A stretch of 34,593 bases of DNA from Bacillota bacterium. Lineage in GTDB: Bacteria; Bacillota; Dehalobacteriia; UBA4068. Below are positions 8,065 to 14,731 of this stretch, piece by piece; the stretch's first letter is position 1, and each line of letters begins with the position of its first letter. The stretch covers positions 1 through 34,593 of the forward strand of contig JAFXLH010000081.1 in the NCBI GenBank assembly GCA_017531315.1, given 5' to 3'. The position numbers and the translations under genes are program-made. The notes beneath the pieces were generated by a model. The model did no database searches, was not told the origin of the DNA, and saw only the letters and a list, made by a program, of their open reading frames with translations.

Positions 8065-8619
8065 TTAACTGATGCCGCAGCAGCGCCGATATTGTTCGGC
8101 TATCAGCAGCGCTGCCTCTTCTACGCTGATCTCGCCGGTATTGACGATGAGATCGGCATTTTCCGCATAGGGCTGCTGCCGCTGCTCCAGTAGCGCCGCG
8201 ATATTTTCTTTATCCACGCGGCTAAGCGGCATGGCGCGGTTGCTCTTGCGGCTGATGCGCTGCAATATCACCTCCGGCGGGGCTTGCAGCAGCACGAAGT
8301 AGCCCTGCTCTTTGAGCGGCTGCAGGCGCTGGCCGCTCGGCTCGCTGATGCTGCCGCCGCAGGCTACCACCTGATGCTCTTTTTGCGAGAGCTTGCGTAT
8401 CACCAGCTCTTCTTCAGAGCGGAAGCGTATTTCGCCGTGCTTTTTGATCAGGCGCGGCAGGGGCATGCCGGTGACATCCGCTATCGCTTCATCGGTATCG
8501 ACAAAATCATAGTCCAGCTCCCGCGCCAGATGGCGGCCCACCACCGTTTTGCCGCTGCCCATGAAGCCGATCAGCACGATATTTTTCTTTTCCGCCATTT
8601 GTTGTTCGGTATTTGCCAT
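8065..8619 (-). CDS. aroK: Shikimate kinase
   Basis: Phosphorylates shikimate in the chorismate pathway for aromatic amino acids and folate. The protein has 184 residues. The Walker A is GFMGSGKT (18-25), the Asp pair binding Mg and shikimate is in VDTDEAI (40-46), and the shikimate-binding Arg lies in EIRFRSEEE. The usual CGGG loop reads CGGS, and the lid reads RAMPLSR rather than the common RPLL type. The ATG at 8619 is preferred because GGTGG lies 4 bases upstream; the frame stays open further upstream without a ribosome-binding site. It is monocistronic in appearance, with a structured leader of about 130 bases and sigK upstream. Confidence 0.93.
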   Translation of the reverse strand: MANTEQQMAEKKNIVLIGFMGSGKTVVGRHLARELDYDFVDTDEAIADVTGMPLPRLIKKHGEIRFRSEEELVIRKLSQKEHQVVACGGSISEPSGQRLQPLKEQGYFVLLQAPPEVILQRISRKSNRAMPLSRVDKENIAALLEQRQQPYAENADLIVNTGEISVEEAALLIAEQYRRCCGIS

Positions 8620-8651
8620 TTTTCCACCAACCTTTTTTAGGGACTCCGTAC

Positions 8652-8723
8652 GGGTGTTGCGAAGATATCTCGGAACAATAAATTCGCAGCCACACCCCCA
8701 TTTACCTGCCCTTTTATTCCGAG
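8652..8723 (-). promoter_or_regulatory. Structured leader of aroK, possible H-type pseudoknot
   Basis: Two helices are visible on the minus strand. Helix A pairs 8683-8697 with 8652-8663 (12 bp, 3-base bulge at 8689-8691). Its loop contains a 7-base segment (8669-8675) perfectly complementary to 8717-8723, outside helix A. The two helices interleave, which is the layout of a pseudoknot. Helix A ends about 25 bases before the aroK ribosome-binding region, with no T tract after it, so any control would act on translation. It matches no riboswitch class I can recall. Chance pairing is not excluded. Confidence 0.35.
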
Positions 8724-8753
8724 CTGATACGACAGCAACCGAGCAAATGCGAC

Positions 8754-8786
8754 AAAAAAGGCGCATTTGCCACAGCAAACCGCGCC
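8754..8786 (-). terminator. Intrinsic terminator after sigK
   Basis: Minus-strand stem of 11 bp with one bulge (8760-8770 with 8775-8786, loop 8771-8774), followed by six T residues (8754-8759), 55 bases past the sigK stop. It is flanked by a perfect 10-bp inverted repeat (8800-8809 and 8747-8756) whose distal arm includes half of the T tract, so an alternative fold could mask the terminator. Confidence 0.8.
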
Positions 8787-8841
8787 GAAAAGCAGTTACT
8801 TTGTCGCATCCGCCCGCATTTTGGCGAAAAGTTTTTGCCCC

Positions 8842-9519
8842 CTACTCTTCCACCTGCAGCGCCCGGCGCAGCTTGGCGATGGCCTTCTTTTCCAGCCGGG
8901 AGACATAGGAGCGCGAGATGCCGAGGATGCCTGCTACCTGGCGCTGGGTCTGCTGCTCGCGGCCGTCCAGGCCGTAGCGGCGGGTCAGCACCAGCTGCTC
9001 CGTGGCATCCAGCACCGAGAGCGCGCCGCGCATCTGCTGCCGCTGCTCATCTGCCGCCACCTGCTCTATCAGGTCGGTATCCTCTTCCGCCAGTATATCC
9101 AGCAGCGACATCTCGTTGCCCTCCTTATCCACGCCCACCGGGTCGAAGAGCGAGACCTCGCCCTTGGCATGGCGGGTGGCGCGGATGTGCATCAAGATCT
9201 CATTTTCGATGCAGCGGGCGGCATAGGTGGCCAGGCGCGCGCCCTTATCCGGCTGGAAGCTGTTGATGCCCTTGATCAGGCCGATGGTGCCGATGGAGAG
9301 CAGGTCGTCGCGGTCGATATTGGTGGATTCGAATTTCTTGGCCACATGCGCCACCAGCCGCAGGTTATGCTCGATGAGCTTGTTTTTGGCGCTGCCGCGC
9401 ACTTGGGCATCTGTATCGGCAAGGCGGGCGATGGTCTCTGCCTCTTCCGCGGCGGAAAGCAGCGGCGGGAAAATATTATTGTTCAGGTACGCGATAAAAC
9501 AGCTGCATTTGACGGCCAC
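8842..9519 (-). CDS. sigK: SigK-family RNA polymerase sigma factor
   Basis: Sigma-70 family factor closest in pattern to sporulation sigma-K. It begins AYLNNNIFPPLL after a very short N-terminus, then shows region 2 (NLRLVAHVAKKF, LLSIGTIGLIKGINSF, ATYAARCIENEILMHIR), the linker SLFDPVGVDKEGNE and region 4 with helix-turn-helix TQRQVAGILGISRSYVSRLE. The GTG at 9519 is chosen because GGAGG lies exactly 7 bases upstream, giving 225 residues; a TTG further up (9552) has no ribosome-binding site. From this start only 9 residues precede AYLNNN, so the membrane-bound pro-sequence of Bacillus pro-sigma-K appears absent. A small hairpin (6-bp arms) lies just before the ribosome-binding site. Whether the host sporulates cannot be told from the window. 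Confidence 0.85.
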   Translation of the reverse strand: MAVKCSCFIAYLNNNIFPPLLSAAEEAETIARLADTDAQVRGSAKNKLIEHNLRLVAHVAKKFESTNIDRDDLLSIGTIGLIKGINSFQPDKGARLATYAARCIENEILMHIRATRHAKGEVSLFDPVGVDKEGNEMSLLDILAEEDTDLIEQVAADEQRQQMRGALSVLDATEQLVLTRRYGLDGREQQTQRQVAGILGISRSYVSRLEKKAIAKLRRALQVEE

Positions 9520-9611
9520 GGCGCTACCTCCGCTAAGTGTTTTCCTTAGCAATCTATGCCGCCGCCTGCCACCGCGTACCTTGTCTTATGCCTGCTACAG
9601 CCCGGTTTATT

Positions 9612-10790
9612 TCACCAATTCTGCAAATCGCGGATATTTTGCAGCAGCGTTTCTGCGATCAGCCGCGCCTGCCACCGCGCCCCCTCCAGCCATACCACCG
9701 CGATCAGCCGCTCCTCGCCGATAAGCTGCGCGATATGCCAGCTGCCGCCTTCGCCCGCCGCGCTGCTCAGCAGCTGCGTATGCGCCTCGGTGAGCGGCGT
9801 GACCAGCGGCGGCTCGGGCAGCGGCGCATCCGGCTGCCACAGCCACTCGCCCTGCTCTCCCCGCACGCCCAGCGCCAGAACCGGTGTGATACGCCGCCCC
9901 GTGCCCGCCAGCAGCGCCAGCTGCGCCGCCTGCAGGGTGCTGATGCCCTCGCCTATGGCCACATCTGCGCTATACCCCACGGGCAGCGGCGGGAAGCTTA
10001 AATCCTGCCCGCAGGCCGCCTGCAGGTGGTCGATCAGCGGCTGCAGCTGCGCCTGCGGATGCGCTGCCAGCGCCGCTTCCGCATCGGCGGCCGCCCAGGC
10101 ACGCAGCGCGCCGTCTGCCGCATCCACCAGCACTATCGCCCCGCGCTGCCCGCCTAATGCCTGCTCCGCCAGCTGCTGATAGTCGGCATCCAGCGTCAGA
10201 CACAGGGTATTCCCTACCCCGCCCGCCACGCGGAACAGACCGTTGCCACAGTAGCTGCCACGCGCATCGATATTGGCGGCGATCTGCCCGCCGCCCCGCC
10301 CCTGCAGAAAGGAGTCATACTGCGCCTCCAGCCCGCCCGGCGGCTCGGCGCTGCCGATCAGCCACGCCGCATGACTCGTCTGCCGCTGCGGCAGCTCCAC
10401 AAGATGCACCGCCGCGATATCCGCCGCCATGAGGGCCGCCGCCTGCGCCTCGGTGAGGCCGCGCCGCAGCACCAGCATCTGCTGCCCCGCTACCTGCTCC
10501 GCCAGCTGCTCCTCGCCGATGCCCAGCAGCTGCGCCAGCTCTGCCGCATCCGCGCCCAGCTGCGCCGGGAACAGCAGCAGCGCCGGGGCAAGCGCATCGG
10601 TGAAGCTGCGCCCATAGCGGTCGACGATAGCGCCGCGGTCGTACTGGTAGTAATCTGCGGCGACGGTGCTCTGCGCCGCCATCGCCGTCTGCGCGCCGGG
10701 CTGCAGGGCGGCACGCGCCGCAGCCGCCGTGGGCAACAGCAGCAAAGCCACCAGCAGCCAGCCGACGATGCGGATACGCTTAATGCTCAT
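9612..10790 (-). CDS. Penicillin-binding-protein-like protein lacking catalytic motifs
   Basis: Membrane-anchored, 392 residues: one N-terminal transmembrane segment (about 8-26), then class B PBP landmarks. RGAIVDRYGRSF (52-63) resembles the PBP dimerisation motif. GGLEAQYDSFLQGRGGG (152-168) matches the conserved GLE-x-x-YD block. LTLDADYQQLAEQAL and GAIVLVD (198-223) match the entry into the transpeptidase domain, and VAIGEGISTLQAAQLA (277-292) matches the late 'IGQG..TPLQ' block. The catalytic SxxK, SxN and KTG motifs are not found, and the protein is much shorter than SpoVD/FtsI (about 550-700). It is therefore probably a non-enzymatic PBP scaffold; an eroding gene is the alternative. 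The frame is intact, with GGGAG 9 bases before the ATG. sigK follows 92 bases downstream, suggesting a shared transcript. Confidence 0.7.
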   Translation of the reverse strand: MSIKRIRIVGWLLVALLLLPTAAAARAALQPGAQTAMAAQSTVAADYYQYDRGAIVDRYGRSFTDALAPALLLFPAQLGADAAELAQLLGIGEEQLAEQVAGQQMLVLRRGLTEAQAAALMAADIAAVHLVELPQRQTSHAAWLIGSAEPPGGLEAQYDSFLQGRGGGQIAANIDARGSYCGNGLFRVAGGVGNTLCLTLDADYQQLAEQALGGQRGAIVLVDAADGALRAWAAADAEAALAAHPQAQLQPLIDHLQAACGQDLSFPPLPVGYSADVAIGEGISTLQAAQLALLAGTGRRITPVLALGVRGEQGEWLWQPDAPLPEPPLVTPLTEAHTQLLSSAAGEGGSWHIAQLIGEERLIAVVWLEGARWQARLIAETLLQNIRDLQNW

Positions 10791-10842
10791 ACAGGTATGC
10801 TCCCTTGAAGCTAATCTTTGTTGCTAGTATGCCCAATTGTAC

Positions 10843-10875
10843 AAAAAAACGGCGGGAGCAAGCCCCCGCCCTACA
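10843..10875 (-). terminator. GC-rich hairpin with T tract, TGTAGGG-type repeat
   Basis: On the minus strand a TGTAGGG lead runs into a GC-rich stem (10851-10859 with 10862-10870, one mismatch) followed by seven T residues (10843-10849). It looks like an intrinsic terminator built from a short dispersed repeat; its end motif is shared with the element at 10943-10994. It sits between the coaBC terminator and the PBP-like gene. Confidence 0.55.
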
Positions 10876-10899
10876 TTTAATCATCTCTTGATATGCAGC

Positions 10900-10928
10900 A
10901 AAAAAGCACCCTCATACGAGGGTGCTTT
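10900..10928 (-). terminator. Intrinsic terminator of the yicC-to-coaBC operon
   Basis: Perfect 11-bp stem (10903-10913 with 10918-10928, 4-base loop) followed on the minus strand by six T residues (10900-10905, partly in the stem). It lies about 80 bases past the coaBC stop. Confidence 0.85.
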
Positions 10929-10942
10929 GAATCAACACATAT

Positions 10943-10994
10943 TTGTAGGGGCGACCAGTGGTCGCCCGCGGGCGTGCAATGCACGCCCCTACAA
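10943..10994. repeat. Nested palindromic repeat element (52 bp)
   Basis: Perfect 11-bp outer inverted repeats (10943-10953 and 10984-10994; outer sequence TTGTAGGGGCG) enclose two further perfect palindromes: 8-bp arms at 10949-10956/10960-10967 and at 10970-10977/10981-10988. The TGTAGGGGCG ends and the double-hairpin layout resemble short intergenic repeats common in gut Bacillota. It sits between the coaBC stop and its terminator. Confidence 0.75.
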
Positions 10995-11005
10995 GGGATC
11001 GTCCG

Positions 11006-12205
11006 TTAAAAGCGCGGCAGTTCGCTGATCGCCTTAATTATCTGCCGTCCCGCCGCTCTCTTGCTCATCATCTCCCACTCCTCCGTCTTATCGGGAGAAA
11101 TGGCGGTGATGATATTGGTATCGCCGTCGAAGCCGGCGCCGGCCTGTGCCACGTTATTGGCGATGATCAGGTCCAGATTCTTTTCCACCAGCTTTTTGGT
11201 GGCGTAGGCGGCCAGATTTTGCGTCTCAGCGGCAAATCCGACCAGGATATGATCGCCCTTATCGGCGCCAAGGCCTTTCAGGATATCATTATTGGCGACC
11301 AGCTTGATCTCCATGCCGCCGCCCTTTTTGATCTTCTGCTCGGCTTGCTGTTCCGGGCGGTAATCCGCCACCGCCGCCGCCATCACTACGATGTCGTATT
11401 CGGCATAGGCCTCGCGCACCGCCGCTTCCATCTCGGCGGCGGAAGTGACGCGCACGCACTTGACGCCCGCCGGCACGGGCAGCGAGCAAGGGCCGCTGAC
11501 CAGCAGCACCTCGGCGCCCGCTTCAACCGCGGCAGCGGCTACGGCATAGCCCATCTTGCCGCTGGAACGGTTGCCGATAAAGCGCACGGGGTCGATGTAT
11601 TCGTAGGTAGGGCCGGCTGTTACCAGCACTCGGCGCCCGGAGAGCAACCGGCCTTCAGCAAAAAAATCCGTGATATACTGCTTGATATCCTCTACCTTCG
11701 CCAGGCGGCCTCTGCCTATCGCACCGCAGGCGAGTCTGCCTTCGCCCGGCTCGATGAAGCGGCAGCCGCGCGCAGAGAGAGTCTTGATATTGGCCTGAGT
11801 GGCGGGGTTGGCATACATATCGCAATGCATGGCCGGAGCGAAGATGATCGGCGCACTGGTTGCCAGCAGCGCCGCAGATACCAGCTCATCGGCAATGCCG
11901 CAGGCGGCCTTGGCAATGATATTGGCGGTGGCAGGCACTACTAAAAACAGATCGCAGGAAGCGATATCGATATGCGGCACATGGAAGTCGGCATCCAGCG
12001 AGTTGATATCGCAGGCCACCGGACGGCCGGACAGGGTCTTCATCGTCAGGGGCGTGATGAATTCGCAGGCAGACTTGGTCATGGCGACCGTTACTTCCGC
12101 TCCCTGCTGATTCAGCCAGCTGACGATATCCGCTGCTTTATATGCAGCAATACCGCCGGTGATACCGACGGTAATTTTTTTGCCGGAGAACAGTTTCTCA
12201 CTCAT
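11006..12205 (-). CDS. coaBC: Bifunctional CoaBC (phosphopantothenoylcysteine synthetase/decarboxylase)
   Basis: Performs two steps of coenzyme A synthesis: CoaB couples 4'-phosphopantothenate to cysteine (CTP-dependent), CoaC decarboxylates the product with FMN. In 399 residues, the CoaC flavoprotein domain comes first: GITGGIAAYKA, the catalytic His in HVPHIDIA, PAMHCDMYANPAT and the ACGAIGRGRLA flap. The CoaB domain begins VLVTAGPTYEYIDPVRFI and holds NRSSGKMG, AAVADYRP and a KIKK lysine motif. It overlaps rpoZ by 8 bases, with GAGG inside rpoZ, so the two are coupled. Last gene of the operon. Confidence 0.97.
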   Translation of the reverse strand: MSEKLFSGKKITVGITGGIAAYKAADIVSWLNQQGAEVTVAMTKSACEFITPLTMKTLSGRPVACDINSLDADFHVPHIDIASCDLFLVVPATANIIAKAACGIADELVSAALLATSAPIIFAPAMHCDMYANPATQANIKTLSARGCRFIEPGEGRLACGAIGRGRLAKVEDIKQYITDFFAEGRLLSGRRVLVTAGPTYEYIDPVRFIGNRSSGKMGYAVAAAAVEAGAEVLLVSGPCSLPVPAGVKCVRVTSAAEMEAAVREAYAEYDIVVMAAAVADYRPEQQAEQKIKKGGGMEIKLVANNDILKGLGADKGDHILVGFAAETQNLAAYATKKLVEKNLDLIIANNVAQAGAGFDGDTNIITAISPDKTEEWEMMSKRAAGRQIIKAISELPRF

Positions 12206-12482
12206 CGCAAGCGTCCTCTTCTACTTCTTCGGCTGCCTCGATTTCGGCAGCAACTTCTTCAGCAGCATCTTCTTCCACCACGGGAGCTTCCGCCTTATGC
12301 CAGGAAAGTTCGCCGGCGGCGATCTCTTTCAGGGCTTCGGAGACGGGGTTGACGCCCGGGGTGGCAGCCAGCGCGGGATTGGCGGTGATGGCCGCACGGG
12401 CACGCTTGGCCGCAACGATAACCAAGGTATACTTGGAATCGGCCTGCTGCATCAATTCATTGATAGACGGAGAGTTTAACAA
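12198..12482 (-). CDS. rpoZ: RNA polymerase omega subunit
   Basis: Omega helps fold and assemble the beta' subunit. The 94 residues contain the conserved N-terminal pattern PSINELMQQADSKYTLVIVAAKRARA and, after a short middle, a strikingly acidic tail (about 25 residues, mostly Glu, Asp and Ala) longer than in many homologues. Initiation is probably at TTG (12482), with a perfect GGAGG 8 bases upstream. It lies 27 bases after gmk; gmk-rpoZ-coaBC is a widely conserved order. Confidence 0.93.
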   Translation of the reverse strand: MLNSPSINELMQQADSKYTLVIVAAKRARAAITANPALAATPGVNPVSEALKEIAAGELSWHKAEAPVVEEDAAEEVAAEIEAAEEVEEDACDE

Positions 12483-12509
12483 AACTCTTACCTCCTTATA
12501 ACTGGTAGC

Positions 12510-13070
12510 TTAGTGATTGGCCAGTATGGCTTCTATTTCTGCCACGGCGTCTTCAACCACATGGTTTACTACCCGGTAGTCGTAAGCATCTGCCAGCGCC
12601 AGTTCGGACTTGGCCTTTTCCAGTCGCTGGGCGATGGCGGCGGCATCTTCGGTACCGCGGCCCAGGATGCGGCGCTGCAGCTCTTCCATAGAAGGCGGCA
12701 GCAAAAAGATGAAGACCGCATCGATGCCGGAATCTTTCACCTGCATAGCGCCCGCAGTATCAATATCCAGCAGCACCGTCTGACCGGCGGCGAGGCGTTG
12801 CTCCACCTCGCTGCGCAGCGTGCCGTAGCGATTATTGAAATGCGCGGCATGCTCCAGAAATTCGCCCTTTTCCACCGCGGCGGCAAATTCTTCATGGCTG
12901 ATGAAGTAATAATTGACGCCGTGCACCTCGCCTGCGCGCGGTGCGCGGGTGGTCGCCGATACGGAAAAGGTCATTTCCGGGTGCTTTTCCAGCAGTCTGG
13001 CGCATATCGTACCCTTGCCGACGCCGGAAGGGCCGGATATCACCAGCAGTTTTCCTTTAGGGGCAGTCAT
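12510..13070 (-). CDS. gmk: Guanylate kinase
   Basis: Converts GMP to GDP with ATP, feeding GTP pools. The 186-residue length is normal. Features are the P-loop GPSGVGKG (13-20), TTRAPRAGEVHGVNYYF, which binds GMP, and LLDIDTAGAMQVK. It starts 3 bases after remA, whose last codons supply a G-rich ribosome-binding site. In Bacillus, Gmk is inhibited by (p)ppGpp; that knowledge links this gene to relA and codY in the same window. Confidence 0.97.
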   Translation of the reverse strand: MTAPKGKLLVISGPSGVGKGTICARLLEKHPEMTFSVSATTRAPRAGEVHGVNYYFISHEEFAAAVEKGEFLEHAAHFNNRYGTLRSEVEQRLAAGQTVLLDIDTAGAMQVKDSGIDAVFIFLLPPSMEELQRRILGRGTEDAAAIAQRLEKAKSELALADAYDYRVVNHVVEDAVAEIEAILANH

Positions 13071-13073
13071 AGG

Positions 13074-13349
13074 CTAATCCCCCATTTCTTCCGCCGCATC
13101 GATGCCCTTGATGCCGGCAAAGCGGCCGGCCACCGTTTCCGGCTGGATGGCGGAAAGAATGATATGCGAGCTATCGGTAACGATGACGGCGCGGGTGCGG
13201 CGGCCGCAGCTGGCGTCGATGAGCATGCCGCCCTCGCGGGCTTCCATCACCAGACGCTTGATCGGCGCGGATTCCGGGCCGACGATGGCCACGACGCGTT
13301 CTGCCGCCACCATGTTACCAAAACCGATATTAACTAACTTTTGAGGCAT
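13074..13349 (-). CDS. remA: RemA/DUF370 DNA-binding regulator
   Basis: Small (91 residues) member of the RemA (YlzA, DUF370) family. In Bacillus subtilis RemA is a ring-forming DNA-binding protein that activates biofilm-matrix and osmoprotection genes. The start [14 protein letters not shown] and the segments [33 protein letters not shown] and [15 protein letters not shown] are family hallmarks. It lies between the mIHF-like gene and gmk; yicC-remA-gmk-rpoZ-coaBC is the usual Bacillota arrangement, interrupted here by mihF. Confidence 0.95.
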   Translation of the reverse strand: MPQKLVNIGFGNMVAAERVVAIVGPESAPIKRLVMEAREGGMLIDASCGRRTRAVIVTDSSHIILSAIQPETVAGRFAGIKGIDAAEEMGD

Positions 13350-13370
13350 ATGACTACCTCCCTAAGCTAA

Positions 13371-13679
13371 TTAGCCAAGACGAGCCAGCAGTTCGGCCTT
13401 CTGACGGGCGCCCAGACCCTGTACGCGGCGGGATTCATCGATGCCGATCTCTTCCATGATCTTGGCAGCGGTGATCTTACCGACCTGAGGCAGGGATTCC
13501 AGCAGATATTTTACGCGCATTTTGGCGTAGACTTCGTTTTCGGCTTCTTCCAGTACGGTAGCGAGAGCGAGGTTGCCGGCTTTCAGTTCTTTACGAACTT
13601 CCATACGCTGGCTGCGGATTTCCTGAGCCTTCTTCAGAGCTGCGGTTCTGTCTTTTTTGGAAAGTTTCGGGATAGTCAT
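13371..13679 (-). CDS. mihF: Actinobacterial-type integration host factor (mIHF-like)
   Basis: 102-residue basic protein matching the mIHF family: an N-terminal helix rich in Lys/Arg/Ala (KLSKKDRTAALKKAQEIRSQ), the helical segment YLLESLPQVGKITAAKIMEEIG and the hallmark RRVQGLGARQKAELL, which forms the H2TH DNA-binding region. In mycobacteria the homologue is an essential nucleoid protein needed by phage L5 integrase. The start at 13679 has GGAGG 8 bases upstream; the frame extends further only into yicC. Its place upstream of gmk-rpoZ-coaBC is the same as in Mycobacterium, although the rest of this operon is Bacillota-like. Confidence 0.88.
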   Translation of the reverse strand: MTIPKLSKKDRTAALKKAQEIRSQRMEVRKELKAGNLALATVLEEAENEVYAKMRVKYLLESLPQVGKITAAKIMEEIGIDESRRVQGLGARQKAELLARLG

Positions 13680-13713
13680 TTTTGTTACCTCCAGTTTTTT
13701 GTTTCTGCATTGA

Positions 13714-14595
13714 TTACTCAATGTTTTGGATCTGTTCTCTGATTTTTTCCAGTTCGCTCTTGCATTCGATGACCAGCTTGCTGATCTCGAGCGAATTGGA
13801 CTTGGAACCGGTAGTGTTTACCTCGCGGTTCATTTCCTGCAGCAGGAATTCCAGCTTGCGGCCGATCGGCTCCCTGGCTTCCAGCAATTCGGCAAACTGC
13901 AGCAAATGGCTGTTCAGGCGGGTCAGCTCTTCGCTGATATCGGCATGATCGGCAAACAGCGCCACTTCCTGTGCCAGACGGCCGGCATCCACCGGGGCGC
14001 CGCCCATCAGCTCGCCGATGCGGGCATGCAGCTTGCGGCTGTATTCCTGCGGTACGGCGGGGGCCAGCTCGGCGATGCACGCCACATTGGCTTCGATGAC
14101 CGCCTTGCGGCTAAGCAGGTCGGCCTTAAGCTCGGCGCCTTCGCGTTCGCGCATAGCGATGAAAACGGTGAGCGCCTGATCGAGCGCCTGCTGCACGAGC
14201 ACGGTGATCGCCTCCAGATCTTCTTCCGCTTTTTCGTTGACGATAACGCCGGGAAAAGCGGCGATCTGGCGCAGGCTGACCGCCTCTTCCTGCAGGGGAA
14301 GGGCCTCTGCCAGTTCGTTCAGGGCATTATAATACGCAATAGCCAAATCCTTGTCAACAGTCAATCTACAGTTTTTGGCAGAAATTTCTTCAAAAGAGCA
14401 AAAAACATCTACTTTACCGCGGGAAATGCGGCTCTGGATGCCTTTTTTGATCGTTTCTTCCACAGCTGCCAGCTGGCGCGGCAGGCGCACATTGGTTTCC
14501 AGAAAGCGCTGGTTGACAGATTTCATCTCCAGCGTAAAGCGATAATCCGCATCGGCAGCTTCGCCGCGGCCGTAGCCGGTCATGCTCTTGACCAT
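13714..14595 (-). CDS. yicC: YicC family endoribonuclease
   Basis: YicC/YloC family protein (293 residues), recently assigned as an endoribonuclease family with a role in small-RNA turnover in E. coli. It has the diagnostic N-terminus MVKSMTGYGRGEA, then KSVNQRFLE, SRISRGKVDVF and the C-terminal DUF1732 block (REPIGRKLEFLLQEMNREVNTTGSKS). The ribosome-binding site AAGGAGG is strong. It is the first gene of the operon down to coaBC and is divergent from rqcH across 136 bases. I see no convincing minus-strand promoter there. Confidence 0.95.
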   Translation of the reverse strand: MVKSMTGYGRGEAADADYRFTLEMKSVNQRFLETNVRLPRQLAAVEETIKKGIQSRISRGKVDVFCSFEEISAKNCRLTVDKDLAIAYYNALNELAEALPLQEEAVSLRQIAAFPGVIVNEKAEEDLEAITVLVQQALDQALTVFIAMREREGAELKADLLSRKAVIEANVACIAELAPAVPQEYSRKLHARIGELMGGAPVDAGRLAQEVALFADHADISEELTRLNSHLLQFAELLEAREPIGRKLEFLLQEMNREVNTTGSKSNSLEISKLVIECKSELEKIREQIQNIE

Positions 14596-14663
14596 GGCAG
14601 TTCCTCCTTAAAGCATAAACTTATCAGTTATTCGCTTCTCTCGCGGCAAATCCTGCCTTTTTC

Positions 14664-14692
14664 TTGACATTTTCCCTGCTTCAAGCTATTTT
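14664..14692 (+). promoter_or_regulatory. Promoter of rqcH
   Basis: Perfect TTGACA (14664-14669), a 17-base spacer and TATTTT (14687-14692) on the plus strand. The start is expected near 14699, about 33 bases before the rqcH ATG, which has AAGGAGG 5 bases upstream. Confidence 0.75.
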
Positions 14693-14731
14693 AGTAGTAT
14701 CAGATCATGCCTTTCCGCAAAGGAGGAAGCT

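Noticed and set aside
8620-8841. Known riboswitch or SRP RNA in the sigK-aroK gap
   Set aside because: The conserved cores of fluoride, ZTP, THF, c-di-GMP, guanidine and TPP switches and of the SRP RNA could not be found by eye; the gap is reported only as an unclassified structured region.
9612-10790. Calling this gene an active transpeptidase (SpoVD, FtsI or PbpA)
   Set aside because: The serine motif SxxK, SxN and KTG are not present, so an enzymatic label would mislead.
14596-14663. Minus-strand promoter for the yicC operon
   Set aside because: Several weak hexamers exist, but none has both a credible -35 and -10 at 16-18 base spacing.
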